Shown here: positions 1 to 6,636 of the stretch, piece by piece
Layout: the number at the start of each line of letters is the position of its first letter
Position numbering within the stretch: position 1 is the first letter of the stretch
From: an uncultured Rhizobiaceae group bacterium
GTDB taxonomy: Bacteria > Pseudomonadota > Alphaproteobacteria > Rhizobiales > Rhizobiaceae
Assembly: GCA_905479965.1 (NCBI GenBank)
Contig: CAJQOR010000094.1
Span: forward strand, 1 to 7,214
DNA: 7,214 bases
Direction of reading: 5' to 3'
Notes under the pieces: model-generated
Told to the model about the DNA's origin: nothing
The model's database searches: none
What the model saw: only the letters and a program-made list of their open reading frames with translations
Translations under genes and position numbers: made by a program

Positions 1-909
1 GCGCGTTGCTTTTTCAATTTCTATCACCATTTCAACGCGGTTGCGAACCCGCAGATCATTGGTTGAATATGCGGGGTTGAGCGTAAGTTCTGGCGCATTT
101 AAAGCATCCGCTAGCAATAAGAATAATTGATCATTGCCAGCTGCGATGACAAAGCGCTCATCAGCTGCCTGAAAGGTTTCAAAGGGAGCCAGAGACGGAT
201 GGCAATCACCAGTACATGTTGGTACCTTACCTTCAACATCATATCGTGCAAGTGCGGTTTCCATAAGTGCTGCCTGACAGTCTAGCATGCCAATATCTAC
301 GCGATCGCCTTGCGCATTTTTGGTCCGTTTATAAAGTGCTGATACGATGCCGATAACGCCAAATAAAGCTGCGCCAAGGTCGCCGAAACTGGTGCCAACA
401 CGAGCGGGACGTTCGCCGGGCCAACCGGTTAAACTCATGACGCCACCCATGGCTTGCACAACCATGTCATAGCCTGGCAATTCGGACATCGGTCCAGAAT
501 GCCCAAACCCTGAAATAGATGTATAAATGATATGCGGATGGGTTTTGGCCAACCGTTCTGGACCATAGCCCAATCGTTCCATCACACCAGGGCGGAAATT
601 TTCCACCACGACATCTGACTTATCAAGCAACTTTTCCAACAAATCGCGATCACGCGGGGATTTGATGTCGAGTACAATGCTCTCTTTACCGCGATTAAAG
701 CACATGAAATATGCGCTTTCAGCATCAATGAAAGGTGGGAATGCTCGGGTGTCATCGCCCGTACCAAACTTTTCGATCTTGATGACCCGTGCGCCAAGAT
801 CTGCTAACACCATGGTGCAATAAGGACCTGCTAGAACGCGCGAGAAATCAAGAACAGTTATGCCCGATAATGGGCCACCTTCTAATTTATCAGTGTCAGA
901 ACTTGTCAT
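1..909 (-). CDS. Class III CoA transferase (CaiB/BaiF family), 3' end beyond window
   Basis: Read from an ATG at 909-907, this frame is open for 303 codons to the window edge. Family members are usually about 380-400 residues, so roughly the last 80-100 are missing. Family marks seen: the N-terminal LSGITVLDFSRVLAGPYC segment (residues 14-31), ADLGARVIKIE (36-46), NRGKESIVLDI (72-82), VVVENFRPGVMERLG (100-114), and GTSFGDLGAALFG (172-184), whose Asp177 fits the catalytic aspartate that carries the CoA thioester. Such cytosolic enzymes move CoA between carboxylic acids (formate/oxalate, carnitine, succinate and others); the sequence does not tell me the substrate. An AAGGG ribosome site lies about 8 bases before the ATG. 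The gene lies 99 bases downstream of the TetR gene on the same strand and has its own promoter and operator copy in that gap. An AcuR-like neighbour makes acrylate or a related acid a possible substrate, by inference only. Confidence 0.93.
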   Translation of the reverse strand, partial: MTSSDTDKLEGGPLSGITVLDFSRVLAGPYCTMVLADLGARVIKIEKFGTGDDTRAFPPFIDAESAYFMCFNRGKESIVLDIKSPRDRDLLEKLLDKSDVVVENFRPGVMERLGYGPERLAKTHPHIIYTSISGFGHSGPMSELPGYDMVVQAMGGVMSLTGWPGERPARVGTSFGDLGAALFGVIGIVSALYKRTKNAQGDRVDIGMLDCQAALMETALARYDVEGKVPTCTGDCHPSLAPFETFQAADERFVIAAGNDQLFLLLADALNAPELTLNPAYSTNDLRVRNRVEMVIEIEKATR

Positions 910-972
910 AAAAAATGCCCTTCGTTTCGTTTCTCGACGGTCTTTTTAAATAAGCGTGGGGTGCGTTAAATA

Positions 973-992
973 AATTAGACCGATCGTCTATT
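973..992. promoter_or_regulatory. Probable TetR operator, copy 1 (before the CoA transferase)
   Basis: The 20 bases AATTAGACCGATCGTCTATT contain a perfect dyad, TAGAC at 976-980 and GTCTA at 986-990 around CGATC. Exactly the same 20 bases occur at 1671-1690 in front of the TetR gene. The copy sits in the 97-base gap between the TetR stop and the CoA transferase start, over its predicted -10 box. An exact repeat of a TetR-sized palindrome at both promoters is good evidence for a shared operator, though binding itself is inferred. Confidence 0.82.
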
Positions 993-1002
993 GTATGATC
1001 AA
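974..1002 (-). promoter_or_regulatory. Putative promoter for the CoA transferase gene
   Basis: On the minus strand, TTGATC (1002-997) is followed after 17 bases by TCTAAT (979-974). These match the sigma-70 consensus at 4 of 6 and 5 of 6 positions. The operator dyad fills the spacer and overlaps the -10 box, so a bound repressor would block polymerase. Start of transcription would fall near 967, about 58 bases before the ATG. The -35 match is modest. Confidence 0.5.
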
Positions 1003-1008
1003 AAAAAA

Positions 1009-1641
1009 TCATCGCTTATATCCTACAAAAAAACCTTTGGCGAATTGACGGAGTGGTTTTTCTGACTGCTCAAGCTTGGCGCGTAATACAGCGCCTTCCC
1101 AGCCGATCCAGAAATATTCTGCTGCTGCATCACAATCTATGTCGGGCTTAATCTCACCGACTTGAACAGCCTCCTTTAAACATGCAGCTGTTCGAACTTG
1201 CCAATCATGAAAGACCTCGACCAAAAGACGACGAAAAGCTGGCGGGAGTGCGCCCATTTCCTGACCCAAATTGCCAACCAAACAGCCCCGCGCAAAATTA
1301 AAACGTTGCATGCCTATAATGGCATCTTCGACGAAATCATCCATGCGTTGGAGCGGTGAGTGCGTTTTGTTGAGCAATATGCGATCTAGCTTGGTGGAAA
1401 AATAAAGTGCATATCGCTCAATGAGTTCTGCACCGAAAGCTTCTTTGTTTTTAAAGTAGTGGTAAAATGACCCCTTTGGTACGTCGACACGACGCAAGAT
1501 TTCATCGATGCCTGTCGCAGAGAAACCTTTTTCAGTGAGGGCAGCCACACCGGCATTTAGCAGGTCTTCTCTCGTTTGGCTGAAACCAGAGATTTCTTTG
1601 GGCGGCCGACCGCGAGATCGTTTTTTAGTGTTTTGTTGCAA
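1009..1641 (-). CDS. TetR-family repressor, AcuR/NemR-like
   Basis: A 210-residue DNA-binding repressor. After a basic RGRPPK stretch (10-15), the helix-turn-helix lies at about 25-70 and ends in VPKGSFYHYFKNKEAFG (54-70), typical of the AcuR/NemR branch. The ligand domain has RGCLVGNLGQEMGALP (118-133) and FWIGWEGAVLRAKLE (177-191), closely resembling AcuR, the acrylate-responsive repressor of Rhodobacter, as I recall it. Cys120 and Lys189 line up with NemR Cys106 and Lys175, the pair used to sense reactive electrophiles. The start is TTG (1641-1639): no ATG fits, an in-frame stop lies just upstream, and AGGA stands 7 bases before the TTG. The identical dyads before this gene and before the CoA transferase suggest it represses both. 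The ligand is not proven; acrylate or another reactive carbonyl compound is the best guess. Confidence 0.9.
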   Translation of the reverse strand: MQQNTKKRSRGRPPKEISGFSQTREDLLNAGVAALTEKGFSATGIDEILRRVDVPKGSFYHYFKNKEAFGAELIERYALYFSTKLDRILLNKTHSPLQRMDDFVEDAIIGMQRFNFARGCLVGNLGQEMGALPPAFRRLLVEVFHDWQVRTAACLKEAVQVGEIKPDIDCDAAAEYFWIGWEGAVLRAKLEQSEKPLRQFAKGFFVGYKR

Positions 1642-1670
1642 ATACAGGTCCTAACTTTATTGCATGCATT

Positions 1671-1690
1671 AATTAGACCGATCGTCTATT
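1671..1690. promoter_or_regulatory. Probable TetR operator, copy 2 (autoregulation)
   Basis: Exact copy of the 20 bases at 973-992, with TAGAC at 1674-1678 and GTCTA at 1684-1688. Its near edge is 29 bases upstream of the TTG start of the TetR gene, and it lies between and over the predicted promoter boxes, as expected for a self-repressing TetR protein. NemR-type operators are known to have TAGAC/GTCTA arms, which agrees with the protein's family. Confidence 0.83.
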
Positions 1691-1699
1691 TAATGTCAA
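1672..1699 (-). promoter_or_regulatory. Putative promoter for the TetR gene
   Basis: Minus strand: a perfect -35 box TTGACA (1699-1694), a 16-base spacer, and TCTAAT (1677-1672), which matches the -10 consensus at 5 of 6. The operator palindrome occupies most of the spacer and the start of the -10 box. This is the strongest sigma-70-like promoter I see in the window. Confidence 0.65.
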
Positions 1700-2050
1700 T
1701 GCATTTATCACAAGGATTGATCAAATCAGAAAGTCTTGTTCTCGGCAGGCATAGCAGCATCGTGGTCATTTATGAATTTGAATAGGCCGCTGAGAACAAT
1801 TAAAATAGCTGCTAAGTAGAATTAAGAGAATGGAATTAATGTCCGCTTTTGCTACAATTTAGCCCAACGGATACGAACATAACTCGCCCGCTTTCTATCC
1901 ATTAATGCACCACCTGGCCTAAGCAGAGATTGTCGCTCTTGAAAACTTAGAATAGTTTTAAATCGCTTTATTCGATTTGTGAGCATCAAACCCCAAAAAG
2001 TCATTCCGGTATTTCTCCAATTAAAACCAAATGTGAGTTACCTAATGAAC
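1700..2050. other. Gene-free intergenic stretch
   Basis: This stretch separates the leftward TetR unit from the rightward kinase operon. I found no convincing reading frame on either strand: the open frame that enters it from 1576 runs antisense through the TetR gene start and has no family resemblance. The sequence is AT-rich and has no RNA gene that I recognise. The only structure noted is the inverted repeat at 1736-1799. A promoter for the kinase operon could lie near the right end, but no -35/-10 pair stood out. Confidence 0.6.
1736..1799. repeat. Imperfect inverted repeat, possible stem-loop
   Basis: TTGTTCTC at 1736-1743 is the exact reverse complement of GAGAACAA at 1792-1799. Pairing continues inward through one G-T wobble and two G-C pairs, giving about 11 paired positions around a loop of about 42 bases. 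Neither side is followed by a run of T, so it is a poor terminator candidate. It may be a chance structure, a regulator site or the remnant of a small element. Confidence 0.35.
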
Positions 2051-2069
2051 ACGAGCGGTTTCCGCTCGT
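2051..2069. promoter_or_regulatory. Regulator-binding dyad D1 (upstream of kinase operon, distal)
   Basis: ACGAGCGG-TTT-CCGCTCGT is a perfect palindrome with 8-base arms. Written with the shared core it is GAGCG-N5-CGCTC. Its centre (2060) is 29 bases from the centre of the next dyad. The same paired arrangement recurs at 6439-6488. Size and symmetry suit a dimer of a Fis-type helix-turn-helix regulator, and the response regulator encoded just downstream is the natural candidate. Binding is inferred. Confidence 0.72.
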
Positions 2070-2079
2070 AATTATCAGA

Positions 2080-2098
2080 ATGCGCGATTTCCGCTCAT
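2080..2098. promoter_or_regulatory. Regulator-binding dyad D2 (upstream of kinase operon, proximal)
   Basis: ATGCGCG-ATTTC-CGCTCAT has 7-base arms with one mismatch to perfect symmetry. Its right arm and the TAT-rich bases that follow resemble those of dyad D4 at 6470-6488. An upstream ATG in the kinase reading frame (2080) lies inside this dyad, which is one reason to reject that ATG as the translation start. The site ends 38 bases before the preferred TTG start. Confidence 0.65.
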
Positions 2099-2136
2099 AT
2101 GTATTTCTGTTAAAGTGCACTTGGGAGGAAGTTGTA

Positions 2137-3825
2137 TTGAAGTTTTGGCCAGCTCCGGCGCGGTTGAACTTGGCACGTCGCTATTTGTGGGGTGCACTTG
2201 TTGCTGCGCTTATTCCGCTCGCGATCATCGCGGGACTATATGATCGTTATAGTGTGAACCTTCTCAATAATTTAATTGAGAACCGTGTGGAGACAAACCT
2301 TGAGGCAACGGCTGCCAAAATGAGCAACTTCATGGCGGTGCAGATCAATCGTCTTGAGAACATTGTCGATCTTCCTGATACCTCAGATTTCTTTATAGCA
2401 AACAGTGAAAAGCAAGTCTCGGCGCTTCTGAGCGATATCTTGAGCTTGGAGACCGAAAGCCAAGACATCTATGCTGTTGAACTGGCAGATACGAATGGCA
2501 ATATCCTGCACACAGTTCCAAAACAGCGCTCGCGTGAAAGACCTGCGGATTTTAACACACTGCCATTTGTTCAGCATGGCGGTTCTGAGGTGCTTGGACC
2601 AGTTCTTCCCGATAATGGTCGCCCGGGTTGGTTTTTAATCACTATGCCGGTTTTATCTAACCAGGAAAAAATAGGGTCTGTGTCTCTTAGAATGAGGCTG
2701 GCCTCGCTTACCGAGCAATCCTCGGCATTGGTTGAACCCAGCGTTTACGAACCGCAGATTGTTGTTTTTGACCGCGTAAGATTAACCCCTGTGGGCACGA
2801 CGGCCGCATCGCGTGAAACGATTGCGTTCTCGCGACAGTTTTTCCCCGGATGGCGCATTCATCTGGTTAAAGGTCGGAACATTTATCAAGAGCCCAAAAC
2901 TTATATCAGATATTTATTACTGGTCGCGGCGGTTTTATCAGCAATTGGGCTTATCTATGTGTTCTATAAAATGTCAGAACGGTTATCACGATATTTACAG
3001 CCACTCAGCGAAGGTGCACGAGCTATCGCAAATGGTGATTTTTCTGTTCCAGTCTCGGAGGAGGCTCCAGGTGAACTCGGTATTTTGGCACGCTCTTATA
3101 ATCAGATGCGCGAGCAGCTGGGTAAGTTGATTGAATCCAGAATTGATATTGAGCGCCGCGCGGCCCTTGGCAATATGGCCGCTGGTATCGCCCATGAAGT
3201 ACGAAATCCGCTTACAACCATATCCACCACAGTGCATGGTCTTAAACAGGGTGAAGATGATGTGGAACGAAAAGAGATGTTTGAAGTGATTTCCTCAGAA
3301 ATCGCTCGTGTTGATACAACGATTGGGGAATTTTTAAATTATGCAAGACCAAGTAAACCTGACAAGGGTGTGGTTGTTGTTAAAGACGTTTTGAGAACCA
3401 TCAAAACGCTGATTGGAACAACGGCCCACGAGAAAGGTATTATTGTTAATTTGTCGGGTGAATCAAATCTAAGCATATCGATGGATCAGGCCCATTGCAG
3501 ACAAATACTGCTTAATCTTGCTTTAAACGCGATAGATGCCATGCCTGATGGTGGCCATTTAACGATGCGAGCTTACAGGGATAATGGCAATGCGATCTTG
3601 CTGATTGCTGATGATGGGATTGGCATGGATAGCCAAACCCTTGCACGGATTATGCGGCCATTCTTTACCACACGATCAAATGGATCTGGACTTGGGCTTT
3701 CAGTGACGAAGCAACTGGTAGAAGCCAATGATGGAAGCTTAAATATAGAGAGTGAATTGGGCGTTGGAACAACTGCGACGATCTCTTTTCCATATACACG
3801 GAAAGTTCGGAGCAGCGTATCATGA
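2137..3825 (+). CDS. Membrane sensor histidine kinase (NtrB-like, Cache sensor, HAMP)
   Basis: Inner-membrane kinase of 562 residues that should phosphorylate the regulator encoded next. Order: membrane helix at about 16-35; periplasmic region of about 220 residues whose LADTNGNILHT and later Pv..G.vsLr pattern look like a Cache domain; second helix at about 256-277; HAMP at about 279-329; H-box AAGIAHEVRNPLTTI with phospho-acceptor His353; N-box NLALNAIDAM (Asn464); G1 box ADDGIGM (Asp492); FFTT and GSGLGLSV ATP-lid motifs (509-522). All catalytic motifs are present, so it should be active. I chose the TTG at 2137 because GGAGG sits 8 bases before it; the in-frame ATG at 2080 would add 19 residues, has no clear ribosome site and lies in a regulatory dyad. 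The stop overlaps the next start (ATGA). The ligand is unknown; the co-encoded binding protein may present it. Confidence 0.93.
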   Translation: MKFWPAPARLNLARRYLWGALVAALIPLAIIAGLYDRYSVNLLNNLIENRVETNLEATAAKMSNFMAVQINRLENIVDLPDTSDFFIANSEKQVSALLSDILSLETESQDIYAVELADTNGNILHTVPKQRSRERPADFNTLPFVQHGGSEVLGPVLPDNGRPGWFLITMPVLSNQEKIGSVSLRMRLASLTEQSSALVEPSVYEPQIVVFDRVRLTPVGTTAASRETIAFSRQFFPGWRIHLVKGRNIYQEPKTYIRYLLLVAAVLSAIGLIYVFYKMSERLSRYLQPLSEGARAIANGDFSVPVSEEAPGELGILARSYNQMREQLGKLIESRIDIERRAALGNMAAGIAHEVRNPLTTISTTVHGLKQGEDDVERKEMFEVISSEIARVDTTIGEFLNYARPSKPDKGVVVVKDVLRTIKTLIGTTAHEKGIIVNLSGESNLSISMDQAHCRQILLNLALNAIDAMPDGGHLTMRAYRDNGNAILLIADDGIGMDSQTLARIMRPFFTTRSNGSGLGLSVTKQLVEANDGSLNIESELGVGTTATISFPYTRKVRSSVS

Positions 3826-5159
3826 GTGAGATAATCGTTTTAATCATCGATGATGAAATTAAACTCACCCAATCGCTTGCCTTTACTTTAAAACAAGCAG
3901 GGATGGAGTGCATTCAAGCTCATAATGGTACAGATGGATGCAATATTGCCCAGCGAGATAAGCCTGATATTATCCTGCTTGATATCCGAATGCCGGGTTT
4001 GGGAGGGCTTGAGGCTTTAGAACGTCTCAACGCGGAGACGCCAGAAATTCCTGTATTGATGATGTCAGCTTTTGACGATACCAAAGATGCAGTTGAAGCT
4101 ATTAAAATGGGCGCAGTAGATTATCTGTCAAAACCATTTGATGTTGATGAGCTTATCCATCTCATTCAGGAGACGAGCAGCAGACGACAGCTTGAATCTG
4201 AGGTTAGATATCTGCGGGATCGTTACACGCATGATTCAGCCTTTATTGGAAACTCTCCACTCATTAAGGCCATGCGGGATCAGATCGAACGAATAGCCAA
4301 TAGCCAAGTCAGTACGTTGCTTTTGTCTGGTGAGACGGGTGTGGGCAAAGCAGTTGTCGCAAAGCAACTTCATATTAAAGGGAGCGGGGAGGACACACCG
4401 TTTGTTGAGATTAATTGCGCTGCATTGCCTGAGACACAAATTGAAGCTGAGCTTTTCGGTGCAGAAAAAGGGTCTTTACCTGGGTTAGTCTCGCGTCGTC
4501 GAGGGCTTGTGGAAATTGCAAATGGTGGGACACTTTTTTTAGATGAGATAAGTGAAATGCCGCTCACCGTTCAAGCCAAGCTTTTACGTTTTATCGAAAC
4601 AAGAAGTTATCGCCCAGTTGGGATTGCCCGCGAACATAAATCTGATGTGCGTGTGATCGCCGCAACGAATAAATCACTCGAGCAAGCTGTTGAGAATGAA
4701 ACCTTTCGCCAAGATCTTTTCTTCCGCTTGAACGTTATACCCATGGATATTCCACCCTTACGTGAACGCGACAAGGACATTGAAATTCTATCTGACTATT
4801 TTGCAATGCAGTTTGCTGAAGAAACGGCCAGTTCTCCGATTGGTATTAGCAAGGCAGCGTTGGCATATTTTACCAGTTACCCTTGGCCTGGAAACGTTCG
4901 CGAACTGAAAAATCTCATCGAGCGTTTGACAATATTGCATGCGGGGCAAATCATAGGGACGGATCAACTTCCTCCCGAAATCAAAAACATACAACCGCGT
5001 GGACCGGTTTCAATCGAAGAATCTATGCATAGTGTTGAACGTACAATGATACAGGATGCACTATTAAAATCGGGAGGGAAAAAAGGTGTGACCGCTGAAC
5101 GCCTTGGGATTTCACGACATGCGTTGAAGAGGAAAATGCAGAAATTGGACCTGCCATGA
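3822..5159 (+). CDS. NtrC-family response regulator with degenerate GAFTGA
   Basis: A 445-residue cytosolic regulator with receiver, AAA+ and Fis-type DNA-binding domains. Receiver (about 3-118): acidic Asp10/Asp11, phospho-acceptor Asp54, Ser82 and Lys104. AAA+ (about 138-372): Walker A GETGVGK (170-176), Walker B GGTLFLDE (235-242), arginine-finger region FRQDLFFRLN (295-304), and WPGNVREL (355-362). C-terminus: helix-turn-helix at about 405-443 (VTAERLGISRHALKRKM). The sigma-54 contact loop, normally GAFTGA, reads GSLPGL (217-222), with both the Phe and Thr contacts lost. Regulators of this superfamily without GAFTGA, such as Rhodobacter capsulatus NtrC, TyrR and HupR, work with sigma-70 polymerase, so that mode is likely here. 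Its start overlaps the kinase stop by 4 bases; GGAG lies 9 bases before it. Likely targets are the GAGCG-N5-CGCTC dyads before its own operon and before the gene at 6675. Confidence 0.95.
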   Translation: MSEIIVLIIDDEIKLTQSLAFTLKQAGMECIQAHNGTDGCNIAQRDKPDIILLDIRMPGLGGLEALERLNAETPEIPVLMMSAFDDTKDAVEAIKMGAVDYLSKPFDVDELIHLIQETSSRRQLESEVRYLRDRYTHDSAFIGNSPLIKAMRDQIERIANSQVSTLLLSGETGVGKAVVAKQLHIKGSGEDTPFVEINCAALPETQIEAELFGAEKGSLPGLVSRRRGLVEIANGGTLFLDEISEMPLTVQAKLLRFIETRSYRPVGIAREHKSDVRVIAATNKSLEQAVENETFRQDLFFRLNVIPMDIPPLRERDKDIEILSDYFAMQFAEETASSPIGISKAALAYFTSYPWPGNVRELKNLIERLTILHAGQIIGTDQLPPEIKNIQPRGPVSIEESMHSVERTMIQDALLKSGGKKGVTAERLGISRHALKRKMQKLDLP

Positions 5160-6388
5160 GGTATGTAATTTCACTCTGTACAACATCAATTTTTCTATTG
5201 ATGTTTTTGATGAATGCCCATGCCCAAACTGAATTGGTCAAGGTTGGATGTCTCTTTCCATTAACAGGCCCAGGTGGCTTGTATGGTCGGGACAGCGCCA
5301 TTGCAGTTCAAATGGCGCGCGAACACATTCAAACAGATGCGTTAAAATTTGAGGTTAAGATCGAGGATACTAGATCTAAGGTATTGCGCTCAGTGCAAAT
5401 TGCCCAGTCCTTTATCGAAGACGATGATGTGGATTTTTTATGCGGTGTTGTAAGTTCAAGCATAGCCCGCGCCGTCTCTGCAAAAGCGTTTGAGCATGAA
5501 GTATTTTTCGTCGGAACCGATCATGCGTCGCCGTCTTTGGTAACAAGTGATCTTCATCCTTTTTACTTCAGGGTAAATAATGGCACCCGACAATCCATGC
5601 TTGCTGGGGCGAAGTACATCGCACAAAACCATACGCAGTTAGATGAACCTGTAAAAATTTCATTTATCGGACCAGATTATGATTATGGATATCAGGCCTG
5701 GGATGATCTGCGAGCGTTTTTAACCGATTTGAACGTTGATTACCAAGTTGTCGGAGAATATTGGCCAAAGCTATTTGAAACTGACTACACCTTATACATA
5801 CAACAAATTATGGCCTCACAAGCAGATATTGTTATCAGTGGTCATTGGGGGCTTGATCTGGTGACATTTGTCAAACAGGCGCGGCAGTTCAAGTTGTTTG
5901 CGGCAACGCAATTCATGAATTTCGATGCAGGTGGAAATTACGAGGTTTTTGCTGAGCTGGGAAATGACATGCCCTTAGGCCTTATTCTTTCATCGCGCCA
6001 TCATGTTAATTGGCCACCAACTGAGCGAAATAAATCATTTGTCGATACGTTTTACGAACGTGCGGGAAGATATCCAAGCTATGCCGCGCAAGGTGCTTAT
6101 TCTGGAATTTTAGCAATCGCTGAGGCGGTGAAAAATGCCGGTGGTGCGGATGATAAAAGTAAAATTAGAGAGGCTTTGGAAACGCTCGAACTTGCGCTTC
6201 CAGAAGACCCTGAAGGGTTTAAATCAAAAATGGATCCTTCGACCCACCAACTGATGCAAGTACAAGCTATCGGGAAAACGGTTTTTAACAATAGCTATCC
6301 GCCAGCAACGGTACAATTGGGCGAGTGGTCAGTTTATGAACCGCCCGGCGCATTGCCTATTGTTGTCGGCAAAAACCTTTTAAAGTAA
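5156..6388 (+). CDS. Periplasmic substrate-binding protein (Leu/Ile/Val-binding fold) in the sensor operon
   Basis: A 410-residue exported protein. A signal peptide with hydrophobic core (about 3-20) ends in NAHA, giving likely cleavage after residue 23; no lipobox cysteine follows. The mature start VKVGCLFPLTGPGGLYGRD (28-46) and later FIGPDYDYGYQAWDD (170-184), ADIVISGHWGLD (223-234), RYPSYAAQGAYSGILAIAEAV (about 305-325) and a STHQLMQVQ stretch (362-370) are typical of the Peripla_BP_6 family (LivK, urea and amide receptors). The ligand cannot be read from sequence. Its ATG overlaps the regulator stop (ATGA), so it is translationally coupled to the two-component pair, and no permease or ATPase gene follows in this operon. 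This suggests a sensing role, handing ligand to the kinase's periplasmic domain as LuxP does for LuxQ or TorT for TorS. It could instead serve the transporter begun by the gene at 6675. Confidence 0.92.
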   Translation: MRYVISLCTTSIFLLMFLMNAHAQTELVKVGCLFPLTGPGGLYGRDSAIAVQMAREHIQTDALKFEVKIEDTRSKVLRSVQIAQSFIEDDDVDFLCGVVSSSIARAVSAKAFEHEVFFVGTDHASPSLVTSDLHPFYFRVNNGTRQSMLAGAKYIAQNHTQLDEPVKISFIGPDYDYGYQAWDDLRAFLTDLNVDYQVVGEYWPKLFETDYTLYIQQIMASQADIVISGHWGLDLVTFVKQARQFKLFAATQFMNFDAGGNYEVFAELGNDMPLGLILSSRHHVNWPPTERNKSFVDTFYERAGRYPSYAAQGAYSGILAIAEAVKNAGGADDKSKIREALETLELALPEDPEGFKSKMDPSTHQLMQVQAIGKTVFNNSYPPATVQLGEWSVYEPPGALPIVVGKNLLK

Positions 6389-6438
6389 TTAGATCGTGAC
6401 ATCACTTGTCTTCAAGCTAGTTTTAAGAAATTTCTATT

Positions 6439-6457
6439 TTGAGCGCTTACCGCTCGT
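6439..6457. promoter_or_regulatory. Regulator-binding dyad D3 (upstream of second binding protein, distal)
   Basis: TTGAGCG-CTTAC-CGCTCGT has the core GAGCG-N5-CGCTC, symmetric over five bases on each side. Its right half and following bases (CCGCTCGTA, then an ATTAT-rich run) match those after dyad D1. Together with D4 it reproduces the pair seen before the kinase operon, which supports control by the same regulator. Confidence 0.7.
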
Positions 6458-6469
6458 ATTATGATCGAT

Positions 6470-6488
6470 ATGAGCGTAAGTCGCTCAT
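6470..6488. promoter_or_regulatory. Regulator-binding dyad D4 (upstream of second binding protein, proximal)
   Basis: ATGAGCG-TAAGT-CGCTCAT is a perfect palindrome with 7-base arms. Its centre (6479) is 31 bases from that of D3, close to three turns of DNA and so on the same face of the helix. The bases after it (TTTATAT) could belong to a -10 element, but the promoter cannot be fixed by eye. Confidence 0.72.
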
Positions 6489-6636
6489 TTATATCTCTCG
6501 CTGAAATTGAAGCTCCCGATTTCCCCCGCTCTAATGACTTTGCGCTTTGAGGAAAGTGCGAGGGAGGATTTCGCAAATACGTATGAACAAGCATCATTGA
6601 CCTTCATGTCAGTGCAAGTTCGCGGACGCGATTTTC

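Noticed and set aside
582..797. Minus-strand 71-codon open frame
   Set aside because: It lies in another frame inside the CoA transferase gene, whose motifs are continuous through this region.
991..1014. ATGAT/ATCAT hairpin with an A/T run as terminator of the TetR gene
   Set aside because: The stem is weak and A-T-rich, the T run lies in the loop rather than after the stem, and it overlaps the CoA transferase -35 box.
1576..1785. Plus-strand open frame of 69 codons
   Set aside because: It runs antisense across the start of the TetR gene and through its operator and promoter, has no ribosome site and resembles no protein family.
2051..2098. Dyads D1/D2 read as a transcription terminator or the start of a repeat array
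   Set aside because: The stems are not followed by T runs, there are only two units, and the same pair occurs at a second promoter, which fits regulator binding better.
6389..6438. Rho-independent terminator after the sensor operon
   Set aside because: Only 4-base pairings (GACA/TGTC, CTTG/CAAG) are present, with no G-C-rich stem.
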